Shown here: piece by piece, positions 1-9,328 of the stretch
Layout: the number at the start of each line of letters is the position of its first letter
How positions within the stretch are numbered: the stretch's first letter is position 1
Assembly (NCBI GenBank): GCA_019693395.1
Contig: JAAMXP010000286.1
Span: 1 to 21,263, forward strand
Length of the DNA: 21,263 nucleotides
Direction of reading: 5' to 3'
Source of the DNA: Ettlia oleoabundans
Lineage: Eukaryota; Chlorophyta; Chlorophyceae; Chlamydomonadales
Notes under the pieces: generated by a model
Told to the model about the DNA's origin: nothing
Database searches by the model: none
Seen by the model: only the letters and a program-made list of their open reading frames with translations
Translations under genes and position numbers: made by a program

Positions 1-117
1 GGTACACTGAGGGTACACTGAGGGTACTGAGGGTACACTGAGGGTACTTAGTACTTGAGGGTACTGAGGGTACTGAGGGTACTTGAGGGTACTTGAGGGT
101 ACTGAGGGGTATTTGAG
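1..117. repeat. G-rich minisatellite, 9-11 bp units
   Basis: Head-to-tail units built on GGGTACTGA, with GGGTACACTGA and GGGTACTTGA variants, repeat about eleven times from the first base. The array is cut by the window edge, so its real length is unknown. One more diverged unit lies near 151-170. A GGG run recurs every 9-11 bases on the plus strand, so the strand could in principle form G-quadruplexes. The units do not match the plant/algal telomere repeat TTTAGGG, so I do not call it a telomere. Confidence 0.9.
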
Positions 118-1004
118 GAGAAGGGCAGTGACAAGCAGAGAGGGCTTGTTGGGTGACTGAGGGTACAATGGGGAGCGGCAGTGGCAAGGAGGCAGTGCTT
201 GCCAGGTGACCTGAATCAAGAGCAGCGGCAAGACACGAGCATGGTTGGCAGGCTGGGGGTGCAACAGGAAGCTGACTGGATCGGGCAAGCGCTGGGCATT
301 CATGGCAACAAAAGTTGTTGCCATGAATGCTGGCGGAGAGGGGAAGAAAGCGCTGTGACACTCGAGTAATCTATTAAGCCATCCGGCTAATAGCCTGGCA
401 ACAGGCCGCATCGAGGCCCAGGGGCTGTGCCTGTCAGCAGCAGCCTGTGTTGCACACCAACCCCCTATAACCCGCTTCCCGACCCCGGTAGTTACCACGC
501 CCCAGCCGTCCACCGCCCACCTCTCTGCGAATGGCGGCCAACGGTACTGGTGTCTTGCGTACCCATAGCTCAAAGTCAGCCAGCACTCCCGGCATGAAGC
601 GAGCATAAAGCCTGCATGCTGCCTTGGGGGCAGAGAGGGGGGGTGGTTGACGTTAGTGCATGAAATTTCGTGCTGCTTGCAGCAGGAACCCAGGCACTTG
701 CTTGAAGCTGGCATGTGGCTTGCCGGCAGGGGGGAGGGACTGGCTTGTGGGTGCTGGTGGCCTCAGAGTTTGGCATTAATGAGGCATGCTGGGGATGAAG
801 CAGGGGGCAGACATACTGGAGGCGATTTAGGGGGCGGCCTGCCGACGGGGTTGAGTTAGGCGGCAGGCACATCGGGGGTCCAAGGGAGGGTGGGTGGAAG
901 GTGTGTCTAGAGCACCCACTTCCAGTGCGTTTCCAGCAGGATCGGCGTGTGCAAGCAAGGAGGATGGCAGATGCACCGTAAGGACAGCTACCAAGCAGGT
1001 CAGC
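118..1004. other. Left flank, no recognisable gene
   Basis: Apart from the hairpin at 296-330 I see no convincing coding exon here. Open frames of 60-98 codons occur on both strands but have low-complexity or Cys/His/Pro-rich compositions typical of antisense GC-rich DNA. The part next to 1004 probably holds the 3' untranslated region of the minus-strand gene. I found no TTACA (TGTAA read on the minus strand) to mark its poly(A) site. Confidence 0.5.
296..330. repeat. Perfect inverted repeat (hairpin), 16-bp arms, 3-nt loop
   Basis: Left arm 296-311 (GCATTCATGGCAACAA) is the exact reverse complement of right arm 315-330, with loop AAG at 312-314. Pairing stops at the next base on each side. 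A perfect 16-bp stem with so short a loop is unlikely by chance in a few hundred bases. It could be the core of a small foldback element, a small-RNA precursor or a transcript-end structure. Nothing nearby decides between these. Confidence 0.9.
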
Positions 1005-1746
1005 TCAGACTTGCTTGTGCATTCGTGGCTTGTATGCGTCATTGACGAGGTAGGCACCCAGATCATCTTCCGAAAGTTTCAGGATGGCCTGTGTTACGCG
1101 ATGATGCAAAAAGGTGGCCAGCCCCTCTGCGGGGCAGGAATGATGCAGCGCAGCAAGTGATGGGTGCAAACGGGCGGCGCGGCAGGAACCCGGGCTGGGG
1201 CAGGGTTTATGTTTACGCGCTCCCCGCAACCCTACACCCAGGCTTACCAACGGTTTCCTGCCTCGCCCCCGCCTTCCATGCATAATGCAGGGCTCGCTGA
1301 AGCAGCTGATGTGCGTCCACAATGTCATCACCGCTGGGCAGCATTACTTGAAGCAACCACGTTGCTGGTTGATGCACGAGTTGGTATGCAGCTGCTTATG
1401 AAGGGATGACGGAACAAGGGACATGGCTGAAAACTGACCTGTCTGTGCTGCGTTGGCAGGGCTGTTCCAGGTGCATGCATTCGTCGGCTTGCTCACCCCG
1501 GGAACGCTTCTGATCTTCCTCCTGATCATCGACAGCCTTTGGCGGACCTGCACAGCTCTGTGCCGCCTGCTGCACAGCCCTCAAAGTCAGAAGCAAGCAC
1601 TGCGGATCTTGCACCGCCTGAGCTGTTATCATCAAGTGCATTGTAGATTGGTGATTCTCAGGCAGGCCGCGCTCCACCAGCCCCTCGCTTGTGGGCAAAG
1701 CTCTTCCAAGCGCTCCTACCTCAATCAGCCACGCTGACGCGTCCAT
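1005..1746 (-). CDS. Hypothetical protein, 3 exons, about 171 aa
   Basis: I do not recognise this protein. Minus-strand exons are 1746-1439, 1333-1248 and 1126-1005, and the splice phases agree (phase 2, then phase 1). Introns are 105 and 121 bp, with donors GTCAGT and GTAAGC and CAG/GCAG acceptors. The 516 nt give 171 residues plus TGA at 1007-1005. The C-terminal half looks like a real, mostly helical domain (segments such as DIVDAHQLLQRALHYAWKAG and ILKLSEDDLGAYLVNDAYK). The middle is polar and Asp/Glu/Lys-rich. I see no signal peptide or membrane segment. ATG 1746-1744 is chosen because frames further upstream run into GDT1 exon 1. An alternative splice (exon 1 ending at the GTGAGC near 1490, acceptor at 1347) also keeps the second-exon frame. 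The gene is divergent from GDT1. The call rests on phase consistency alone. Confidence 0.5.
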
Positions 1747-1897
1747 TGGCCGAGGTGAGTAGTGCAAGTCGCGGTGGACCCTCTGCACGGGGCGGGGACC
1801 TCCAATGCCCTGCCGCCACTCAAAGGCCCCGCTGCCATTTCCCTCTGCCGCTGCAACGTGAAATGTGCAGGGCTTAGTAGGACAGCAGGTTGGCACG
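1747..1897. promoter_or_regulatory. Short divergent promoter gap; possible GDT1 5'UTR intron
   Basis: Only 151 bp separate the start codons of the minus-strand gene and GDT1. On the plus strand CGAG|GTGAGT at about 1750-1759 is an ideal donor and GTGCAG ending at 1870 a good acceptor, so GDT1 may have a 117-bp intron in its 5' leader. If so, the GDT1 leader exon would overlap the first coding exon of the minus-strand gene. A CCATTGG (CCAAT-like, palindromic) lies at 1743-1749. No clear TATA box is visible. Confidence 0.4.
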
Positions 1898-4206
1898 ATG
1901 GGGGCCCTGGGCGGAGACTTCGTAGAAGGTTTTCTGAAGAGCTGGGGTGTGATCCTGGCCTCTGAGATAGGCGACAAGACCTTCTTCATTGCCGCCATCC
2001 TTGCCATGCGGCACTCTCGGCGCCTGGTGGGTGCTTGGCGTACCCCTCCCCCTCATTTTCTCTCACATGCACTGCCGCCAACGGACGTATATTCATCTGC
2101 CTCTTCACTGTGCGTGTGCAAGCCAGCCCAGCCAGCAGGTTTTACCAGCACTGGTAGTGGAGCGCACGGGCAAAAAGTAGCATGCACCAAGTCACCGTCT
2201 GTCAGGGCTCACACTACACACAGGATTATCGCACTACGCTCAGATGGCTGCCGCTGCTGCCGCAGGTCTTTGCCGGCGCCATGGGCGCATTGGCAGCCAT
2301 GACCGTGCTGTCAGCGCTGCTGGGCTGGGCAGCGCCAAACCTGGTGCGTGCCGCTGCCTCGCGGCCCACACACCCCTGAAATCTGTACGGCTGGCTTCCC
2401 CGCTACTGCTCTTGAGCTGATTATTATTAGATGCGTTGAAGCTTATTTGCATGCGCACAGGCCTTTTAACCCCTGCATATGAGCATACCTGTATTCCATG
2501 CATGGATACGACCGCTCTCCCACCACACATCGCACACCACAGATCAGCCAGCTGCACCAAACTGCTCTCCGGTCACATATCTCACACACAAATAGGTGCC
2601 ACCATTGCTTGCTTGCAGATCAGCAAGAAGTGGACGCACTATGGCGCCACCCTGCTCTTTTTCTTCTTTGGTGCCCGCATGCTGTACGAGGCGATCACTA
2701 ACGCGCATGCGGGGGAGAATGAGTTGGATGAAGTGGAGAAGGAGCTGCAGGTGGACAAGGTGCTGCTCAACTAACACTGGCTGCACCTGCACCTGCATGT
2801 TGCTATTTTTGTTTTTGTTGGGGGCGTTGTATGTTGTTGAGGATAGGGGGTTTGAGTTGGTGGTGTGGGTGGGTGAAGTGGGGTGGGGTGGGGGTGGGGT
2901 GCGTGGGGTGGAGGTTTTCGATTGGGGGGTAAAAAGTTGGTGCTGCACCTGCAACCGCCCTGCCACCTGCAACCGCATCCTTCTCTCCACCCCCGCAGTC
3001 GTCTCCCAAGTCCCCCAGGGAGGGCAACGACGGCAAGGTGGGGGCTCTGCATCCGTTGCTGTCGACGCTGCGCCGCGTGGTGTCCCCCATCCTGCTCGAG
3101 AGCTTCACCCTCACTTTCCTGGCGGAGTGGGGCGACCGGAGCCAGATCGCTACAATTGGTGGGTGGGCGGGTGTGCCGGTGTGGATACGTGCATGTGTGC
3201 TTGCTTGCATAAGTGCGATTGTAGGCAGCGAGCTTGTAGCAGCAATCTGCTGGACGGCATGTCAGATCACTAAAATTGGTGGATGGGTGGATGGTGTGCG
3301 GGTCACGTGGGCAGCTGGCTGGCTGGGTGGGTGGTCGGGCGTGGGTGGTCGGGTGTGGCGGCAGCCAGCAAGCTTTGGAGGGCTTCCAGCAGCAGAGCGC
3401 TGAGCAGTATGCGCGCAGTGACTCAAACTGCTGCAAGTAATGGGCGGACAATGGTAGGGTGGCTGGCTGGGCAGAACTGAGGGGTGGTAACGGCAGGTAG
3501 CCTGTAGCCCGTAGCAGGTTGACGCAGCAGGCAGCAGGCAACAGGCAAAGCAAGCAGCTGGGGTTGGCAGTTAACTCAGCACTGGTGTTGGTGCGCATTG
3601 AGTGTGCCAAAGGGTCGTTTGTCCCGCATGTCCTGCTGAACTCTTTCGCTGCGGTTCGTGCTGCAGGTTAAATTTGCCATGCTGTGCTGCGTCACTGCTC
3701 TTTTCCCGGTGACTGGACCCGTCAATGCCACTGCCGCGCTCTGCCACTGCTCGTTTCATCGCCTGCCCCAGGCAATCCGTCCCTCACATGCTGCTGCGCT
3801 CTACCGCTGCTCGGTTTACTATTGTGCAGGTCTTGCGGCTGCATCCGACGTCTTTGGCGTCACTCTCGGCGGCATCTTGGGGCACGCAATGTGCACAGGT
3901 GGGTGGGTGGGTGTTGGCGGCGGGGAAGGCTTTGCATCCCTGTACTGCCACGGCGCCAGGCGCTCGTTTGGCTTCCCGTTGACACGGCTAGAATAAGCAC
4001 AACGGGTGAATTGCTTTGTCTCACAACTCTGGAAAAGCTGCTTTAGCACTACTGCCATGCTGCTCTCGATGTCTGCGTGTGTGCTTGCCTTTGTGCTTCC
4101 ATAATTACGCGCGTGTGTGTGTTGACATGCAGGCGCAGCAGTGCTGGGTGGAAAGCATTTGGCGGAGCACATCCACGAGCGAATGGTGGCCTACTTGTGA
4201 GTGCTT

Positions 4207-4251
<45 letters not shown>

Positions 4252-4461
4252 CAGTTTTGAATGCCACTAGCAGCCTAAGTCGCATCTGGCTGGGTTTCAT
4301 ATGCCGGTCTCGGTGGTAATCTGATAACATCTCAACTGAACAGTAGTTGGCTGCCTTCTTACTGGTGGCTTGTACTGGGAATGTGACTGGCCTGCTGCAG
4401 TGGTGGAGCTCTGTTCCTGCTCTTTGGCGCGCACTCCCTGTGGTCTGGCGTGCCGGAGTGA
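1898..4461 (+). CDS. GDT1: GDT1/TMEM165-family (UPF0016) Mn2+/Ca2+ transporter
   Basis: Exons: 1898-2026, 2266-2343, 2619-2759, 2999-3158, 3830-3898, 4133-4196, 4401-4461. All phases match and give 233 residues plus TGA. The two family hallmarks E-x-G-D-[KR]-[TS] are present: EIGDKT at residues 23-28 and EWGDRS at 159-164. Each opens a repeat of about three membrane helices, joined by an acidic/Ser-Pro loop (about residues 95-135). The family exchanges Mn2+ or Ca2+ for protons at the Golgi/ER or chloroplast envelope and thylakoid. The short N-terminus without an obvious transit peptide fits the plant ER/Golgi-type members better than the plastid ones (inference). Exon 3 could instead end at 2750 (CAG|GTGGAC), removing three residues with no frame change. 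ATG 1898 is supported by family length, though an acceptor at 1870 leaves a leader exon possible. Confidence 0.93.
2816..2935 (+). repeat. G-rich tract in GDT1 intron 3
   Basis: Nearly pyrimidine-free, G/T-rich sense strand with many GGG to GGGGG runs. The densest part is 2876-2920, where GGGGT units lie one or two bases apart. The transcript could form G-quadruplexes inside this 239-bp intron. No coding content is expected here. Confidence 0.75.
3143..3297 (+). repeat. Decayed copy of exon 4 end plus donor inside GDT1 intron 4
   Basis: The end of GDT1 exon 4 with its donor (CAGATCGCTACAATTGGTGG from 3143) recurs 120 bp downstream at 3263 (CAGATCACTAAAATTGGTGG), 18 of 20 bases identical. Looser similarity continues through the following GGTG-rich stretch. 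The true exon end is 3158, since only it joins in phase to exon 5. Confidence 0.75.
3679..3829 (+). repeat. Degenerate tandem units at the acceptor end of GDT1 intron 4
   Basis: Three imperfect units can be seen starting near 3679, 3729 and 3789. Each has a GCTGCGCTCT-like motif followed by an xxTGCTCxxTT motif; the last ends in the true acceptor TGTGCAG at 3829. The middle unit carries its own CCCCAG. This looks like an old tandem duplication of the 3' splice region. Confidence 0.5.
4208..4252 (+). repeat. (CCTG)n microsatellite in GDT1 intron 6
   Basis: About eleven perfect CCTG units start ten bases after the donor GTGAGT (4197) of the last GDT1 intron. Translated frames across it give artificial Cys-Leu-Pro-Ala repeats and are not genes. 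Confidence 0.95.
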
Positions 4462-4791
4462 ATGAGGGGCAGTTGTGAAGGCTAGGTCGCTTGCAGAGTC
4501 CACCGCCAGCAAGTTTAGAAAAGCGCTTCCCCATCACAGTGGATCGCATGCCGGCTGCAGCATATTTTGACAAATCAGGCAGTTGCCTCCCCAGTGTCAA
4601 CCGCCGCACCCATTTTATGCATCCTATGCCACCGAATTGCCTCAATGCTACTTCCTTCCGGCGCCGCTTCCTGGCTATCTCCGCTTGTCGCAGCGTGCAG
4701 TGGTGCTCTCTCCCCCTCTTGTGGGCCTGCCTGATGGCAGGCAGCTGTCCTTGTTGCCCGACGTCAACTGATGATGTGTATATCCTGCCGC

Positions 4792-4796
4792 TGTAA
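4792..4796 (+). terminator. Candidate poly(A) signal TGTAA of GDT1
   Basis: TGTAA, the usual green-algal polyadenylation signal, lies about 330 bp after the GDT1 stop codon. A second TGTAA occurs near 5105-5109. With two candidates the choice is uncertain, but the first gives a typical 3'UTR length. Confidence 0.5.
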
Positions 4797-5223
4797 TCAC
4801 CGCTCTTGAAGGGAACCCTTTGATTAACGATGGGAGTTGTGACGTGAACGGGCCATCACCGTATGCCAGCAACAGCCACTTGCAACAGACCGCCGCTGCA
4901 CTTGCATGGAAGGCGCCCGCCAGCAAGGCGCCAGCAAGGCGCTGCTGCATGCTCAGCCATTCATTCGTAGTCACCACGTGACGCAGCAGGACACTGGCCT
5001 TCCGTTCGTTTACAAATCGTGGCGCTGTACATTGGTTGTCGCCGGCAACAGCACGGAGGGCACCTAACCGATACACGTCGCAGCTTGTTTTCCTACAGCT
5101 GCACTGTAATCTGCTGCATCTCCGCCGCTCAGGTTTCCGAGCGTAGCCGACGGACGTCGGCGGTTGGTTGAGCAAGTGATGCGTCGCTGAGCGGGTTACT
5201 TGGCTGAGGTCGAGCGCCGGAGC
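4797..5223 (+). promoter_or_regulatory. Intergenic region and leader of the seven-TM gene
   Basis: About 430 bp between the GDT1 poly(A) candidate and the next start codon. A short direct repeat of CCAGCAAGGCG occurs near 4919-4940. I see no TATA box or convincing exon. The last part must contain the 5' leader of the gene starting at 5224. Confidence 0.4.
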
Positions 5224-7936
5224 ATGAGCAGCCTACAGGCTCAAGAGCCAGTGGATTGGGCGGTGATCGGGAGTGTCGGTAAGAATTCTCCGCCGGGCCC
5301 TGTTGGACTTCATATGTTGTCCAAGGAGGCTCCCTTTGCCATGCCCACACTTGCAGGCTCCACTGCCCTGCTGGCCTTGGCAGCCTGCTTGTACACTGTG
5401 CCCTGGCGTCGCAGCGGCACGACCAAGCATGCCACACGCAGCTTTTCAGTGCTGTGGCATGGGCGTGCAGCGCTCAGCCTGCTGTCTGCCGCCTGGGCGG
5501 TGAGTGTGAGATGCTGAGCCAGCAAATGGCGTCGCTTTGCCAGCAGCATTGACACAAGCGAGCACGAGGATGATGAATCACAAGCTGCCATTGAAACCTG
5601 ACGTGGCGCAAACAGCATTTTGCCCTTCCCCGTCTCTGCGCCCTCGGGTAGCCTCAAAATCCTTGCTTACCACGTGAGTGGGTTTTGCTGTTTCAGGTCT
5701 CTCAGCTGTTGCGGGTCAGCATACTGTGGGGTTCCAACTCTCGGGTGCTGCCCGAGATGATGGCCAGCTGGACCAGCGCAGGCTGGATGTGCAGGTGGGT
5801 GCAGCACCCAACTCCCCTCCTTGTTGTTCCTGTGCCTCCGGCCAAGCCCTCAATGCCAGTGCCACGCGCACGTCATGCCGTTCAGCTGCCCTGATTGTCA
5901 CGGTGTTTGTCATCCTTCATCCAAAAGCTGGGTGCTGAGCGGACGGCCAGTTTATGTAATTTATTGATACTTGCAGGATATACCTCACTGTTGCCCTCGG
6001 CGTGCTGCACCCGCTCTGCGCCTTCACTGCACTGCTGATGCTCACCGCAGCCGTGAGGTACGCATTGGGCGGGCCTGCTTGCAGCAGCTCTGCAAGTCTG
6101 CAAGCAGGCCAGGAGGAGGAAGTGTTGCAAAGCAGTATGCACATTGCAAATGCAGGGTATCGCATTTGACGCAGTTATGGTTGCCTGTTGGCAGGCAAGA
6201 GAACTTACTTTCTTAGCAAGCTTACAACAGCCTCATGCGCATCCTGCATTGTTTTTCGTGCCGTGTGCAGCCGGCGGCATCGACCTGAGGGCGTGCGCCA
6301 TCCCAATGCACGGCTGCTGGGCTTGGCGCTGCTGTGCACGCTGCCGGTCGCTGCCGTGCAGGCGGCCATCGCGTGGTTAGGGCTGGCTGTGCAGCATCAC
6401 GGGGAAAATCCTGAGGCAACGCCTCGCTCCTTACTCGGCATATTCTTCGCCACGTATTGGGAGGGGAATCCTGAGCAGTGCAGCACTTCCACTGATGCTC
6501 AGTTAGGCTCGGCAGCTGCGGCAAGAAACGGCGCCGCTGAAGGGCAGGAAGTGGTGCTGTCGGCTGCAGGTCCGTCAGTGGATGGGGGGGCAGCGGCTGC
6601 GGGAGCTCCCAGCGGTGGCTGCACGGCCTGCGTGTTCCCGGCGGCAGCCGTCATTGCGCATGGGCTGTTCACCATATTTTTTCTCATGGCTTTGTGGGTC
6701 ACCTCCGCCCGCCTGGCTGCTGCGGTGCTTAACAATCGCCTCAAGCGGCGAGTGAGGCTCTTCCAGTGTGCCTATTCACTGCTGGCAGTGGGAGGTAGGC
6801 CCTTCTTTCTGCCAACTACCTGGCTGCCCATCTGACTGCATCACTGCACCCAGCCCTGAAACTCTCCCAATCTAACTAACATGCTCATGTGGTGCCATGT
6901 GCAAGTGCCTCGTACTTTCTCTGCTTACCCAGCTGTGCGCCTTCTGCATGTCATTGTTGGCAGTCTGCAATCACCACCAGCTTGCTGCACCAAGTGAAAT
7001 GCCCCTGCTTCTGCCGCTCACACGCCTGCCTGCTGTCCCTGGACCCTGCTGCTGGATCCTTTGTGGTGCAGGCTTGGCAGCTCTGGGCGTCAGCATAGTG
7101 AGAGGGCCCTTTTCATGGCTCAACGTGGGCTGCTGGATTGCCTACGTTTTGAGTGTTCTGGTCACGGTGGCTGTGGTGCTGTGGGAGGTGGTGGTGTGGC
7201 CCGTGCGGGAGCTACGCGTGGTGGACAAGGTGGGTGTCAATTTACTCGGTGGCCTTTTAAAAGGGGTTCGAATTACCCTCCAGCGGAACAAACTTGTTGT
7301 TTTGCTTTTTGAACGCCCGATTTACTGTGTGCCAGAGGGCCAGTGAGCCTGCCTGCCTGCCTGCCTGCCTGCACAAATCAACCCTGGCCTCCTCTGCCTG
7401 CCTCCGTCCACCTTGCCCAGCGCCTCGCGCTGTGGGCCGATGCGACCGCCGCCGCCCTGGCAGCGGCTGCCGACGACACGCTGGACTCACAGCGTAGCAC
7501 CAGCTCAGCAGGCCTCATCAAGGCGCACAACCGTTCCTCAGAAGCAGACGCGTACGTGGCGGCGGCGGTGGCGGCACGCACCCTGTCTGCACGTCAACTG
7601 GAACCATTGCCGTCACGCCAGCTGTCATCAATGTCCCTGCCACCTCTGTCGCCTACACGGCAGCTTTCGCCCAAGAGGGCCCTGCCCATGCGCCCACCGC
7701 TCAGCCCACAGCGACCTCTGTCGCCGCAGCGGCCCCCGTCACCACAGCGGCAGCAGCTGCGGGACATCCAGCCGTCAGTGGGCATTGCCCCGCCCGGGCC
7801 ATCGCTGCTGTCGTACCCCACTCCCATGGCCCTGCCGCAGTGGAATCCGCAAACCGCGCCGCAGCAGCAGCTTTACCCCGACTCGCCGGGGCGAGCGCTG
7901 CGGTCAGAGCAGCGACAGCAGCAGCTGTACCCCTGA
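5224..7936 (+). CDS. Uncharacterised seven-transmembrane protein with S-P-x-K/R tail
   Basis: Exons: 5224-5278, 5357-5499, 5697-5794, 5977-6057, 6271-6794, 7072-7229, 7421-7936. Splice phases match throughout and give 524 residues plus TGA. Hydrophobic segments lie at about residues 20-33, 56-77, 100-125, 141-166, 246-272, 288-310 and 321-345, so about seven helices. An Ala/Gly/Ser-rich loop of about 80 residues separates the fourth and fifth. The tail from 354 is soluble, Pro/Gln/Ser-rich, with S-P-x-K/R motifs at 430, 436, 448, 454, 460 and 508. The N-R-L-K-R-R-V motif before helix six weakly recalls a family of plant multi-pass proteins of unknown function (Arabidopsis At5g62960/At3g27390 type); that is recollection, not a search. 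The seven-helix layout does not prove a receptor. ATG 5224 is chosen because the first intron (78 bp, donor GTAAGA) joins the frame directly to helix one. Confidence 0.8.
6072..6110 (+). repeat. Inverted repeat in intron 4 of the seven-TM gene
   Basis: GGCCTGCTTGCAG at 6072-6084 is exactly complementary to 6098-6110, with a 13-base loop. It starts 14 bases after the donor at 6058. In the pre-mRNA it would form a 13-bp stem close to the 5' splice site. Confidence 0.85.
7347..7372 (+). repeat. (GCCT)n microsatellite in intron 6 of the seven-TM gene
   Basis: Six and a half perfect tetranucleotide units, about 117 bp after the donor at 7230. Same unit as the GDT1 intron 6 microsatellite but shorter. 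Confidence 0.95.
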
Positions 7937-8561
7937 CAGCCAGGCGCCGCGCAGCCAGCCACGCTTCTACCCAACTTCACCTCTCAGCTCTTATGCATCT
8001 TTGATTCCCAAACCTTACTTCAAGAACCCAACCCCGTGTCGCAAAATGTTTGAAACAACTGCCCCGCCTCTCTTTTTCTGCGACCCACCATGCAGCAATC
8101 GAGCTAACGCATCAAGTCCTCATATATGCAGATTTTAGCCCCTTTGCCCCCCCAAACCTTTTGCGTCGGTGCTGATGTGGATTGCTTGCCTCTTTGTTGT
8201 GGGACGAGGCCAAGGATCGAAATGACCGTGCCTGTATACCGATGCCCTCTCTCCGTTCTCTGCTTCTTCCCTGCGCTCTCCTTGCCTTGCTCCACTTGTG
8301 TAGGACCCGTACACCCCTTGACTTGAAACCCATACACCCTCCCACCCTCTTCTCCTTTCTTTTCTGCTCTGCATGTGCACCTAGCCCCTTTGATTTCTGG
8401 CTAGTGCTGTTGGGCCCCTTACGCCCTTTATTCACTTTGATCCCTGGTGGCATGTGCCTCATGTGATGCTTCTGTATGTTGCCGCCCATGCCCCAGGCCG
8501 ACAACCACCAGCGTTGTTGCCCCAGCTGCGGGCATTATGCATTTAAGTGGTTGCATGCAAC

Positions 8562-8566
8562 TGTAA
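8562..8566 (+). terminator. Candidate poly(A) signal TGTAA of the seven-TM gene
   Basis: This TGTAA lies about 626 bp after the stop at 7936. It implies a pyrimidine-rich 3'UTR of about 640 nt (7937 to about 8580), long but ordinary for green algae. I saw no earlier TGTAA in that stretch. Confidence 0.6.
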
Positions 8567-8580
8567 TTCCTTTAGCTGCA

Positions 8581-9328
8581 GGCTTTTTAACCACAAACTC
8601 GGCCGGGCCAGATCTTGGCCATGCTTGCGTGTGGTCAGCGGTCACTTAGTGAAGGCTGGGTGGGGTGTTCATAGGTGGCACGGCTTGCTCGTGCTTTGCA
8701 CGCTACGCTGATGCACCAGCCATGCAGCTGGTCTAGTTAAGTGATGGTGTTGTGGCTGCTCTGTTATCTTCCTCTTTACGGGATCGCCTCTCCTCTGCGA
8801 CTGCTTTGATATCTGCCGGGTGGGCATTCCCTCGGCATGGAATGTGGCGTTCCTCCTGATGCGGGAGTGGACTTTTGCAACACACCTTGGAGTTGAAATC
8901 CTCACGTCACAGGGAGCAGCACAAAAACAGAAGCCACCTACCGCGTGACTGGGCCCCACCCAAGTGTCGGGGGCATCGGCGCCACGCAGGCGGGACCAGA
9001 ACGGGTCACGCCTGTATGCTGCTTGGCCGCACGTATTTTGCCACGCTGCTGCACCCAAGTGCCTTCTTCAAGCAAATTTGGACCTGCTGTTCCACAGCCG
9101 TCAGGCTTTCAGCAGTGCGGGACTGCGCCCATCACCGCACAATCAGCAGGGTGCCTGGTTACATCATCACTCAGGTAACTCTTTCCGCTGATCTCATCCC
9201 ATTGTCATCTATTCCTACAATAGTCACAATAGTCCGACGAGCGGTCGTTTCCCAACTGCGAGCACTGGTGCCGGGCGGCTTGAGGGATTGCAAAAGCTAG
9301 CGCCTCGCCACCAGCAGCAAGCAGCGTC
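8581..9328 (+). promoter_or_regulatory. Intergenic region upstream of ABCG copy 1
   Basis: About 750 bp with no recognised exon. A plus-strand open frame at 8875-9300 has no domain-like features and stops before the ABCG start. ACAATAGTC is directly repeated near 9218-9236. No TATA box is obvious. The transcription start and leader of ABCG copy 1 must lie here. Confidence 0.4.

Noticed and set aside
1..117. Telomeric repeat
   Set aside because: Units are GGGTACTGA-like, not TTTAGGG or TTTTAGGG, and are irregular in length.
1453..1737. Plus-strand open frame of 94 codons with a hydrophobic N-terminal stretch
   Set aside because: It lies antisense to the first exon of the minus-strand gene. 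It has no splice continuation into GDT1 in frame and its tail is low-quality sequence. The minus strand gives a phase-consistent three-exon model.
2771..3610. Minus-strand open frame of 279 codons, the longest on that strand
   Set aside because: Pro/Thr/His/Cys-rich composition comes from the reverse complement of G-rich intron sequence, and it overlaps GDT1 exon 4 antisense.
4049..4645. Minus-strand open frame of 198 codons over the CCTG array
   Set aside because: Ala-Gly-Arg-Gln repeats come from the microsatellite, and the frame runs antisense to two GDT1 exons.
8875..9300. Plus-strand open frame of 141 codons upstream of ABCG
   Set aside because: No recognisable domain, its composition resembles random intergenic sequence, and no splice link to the ABCG start that I could support.
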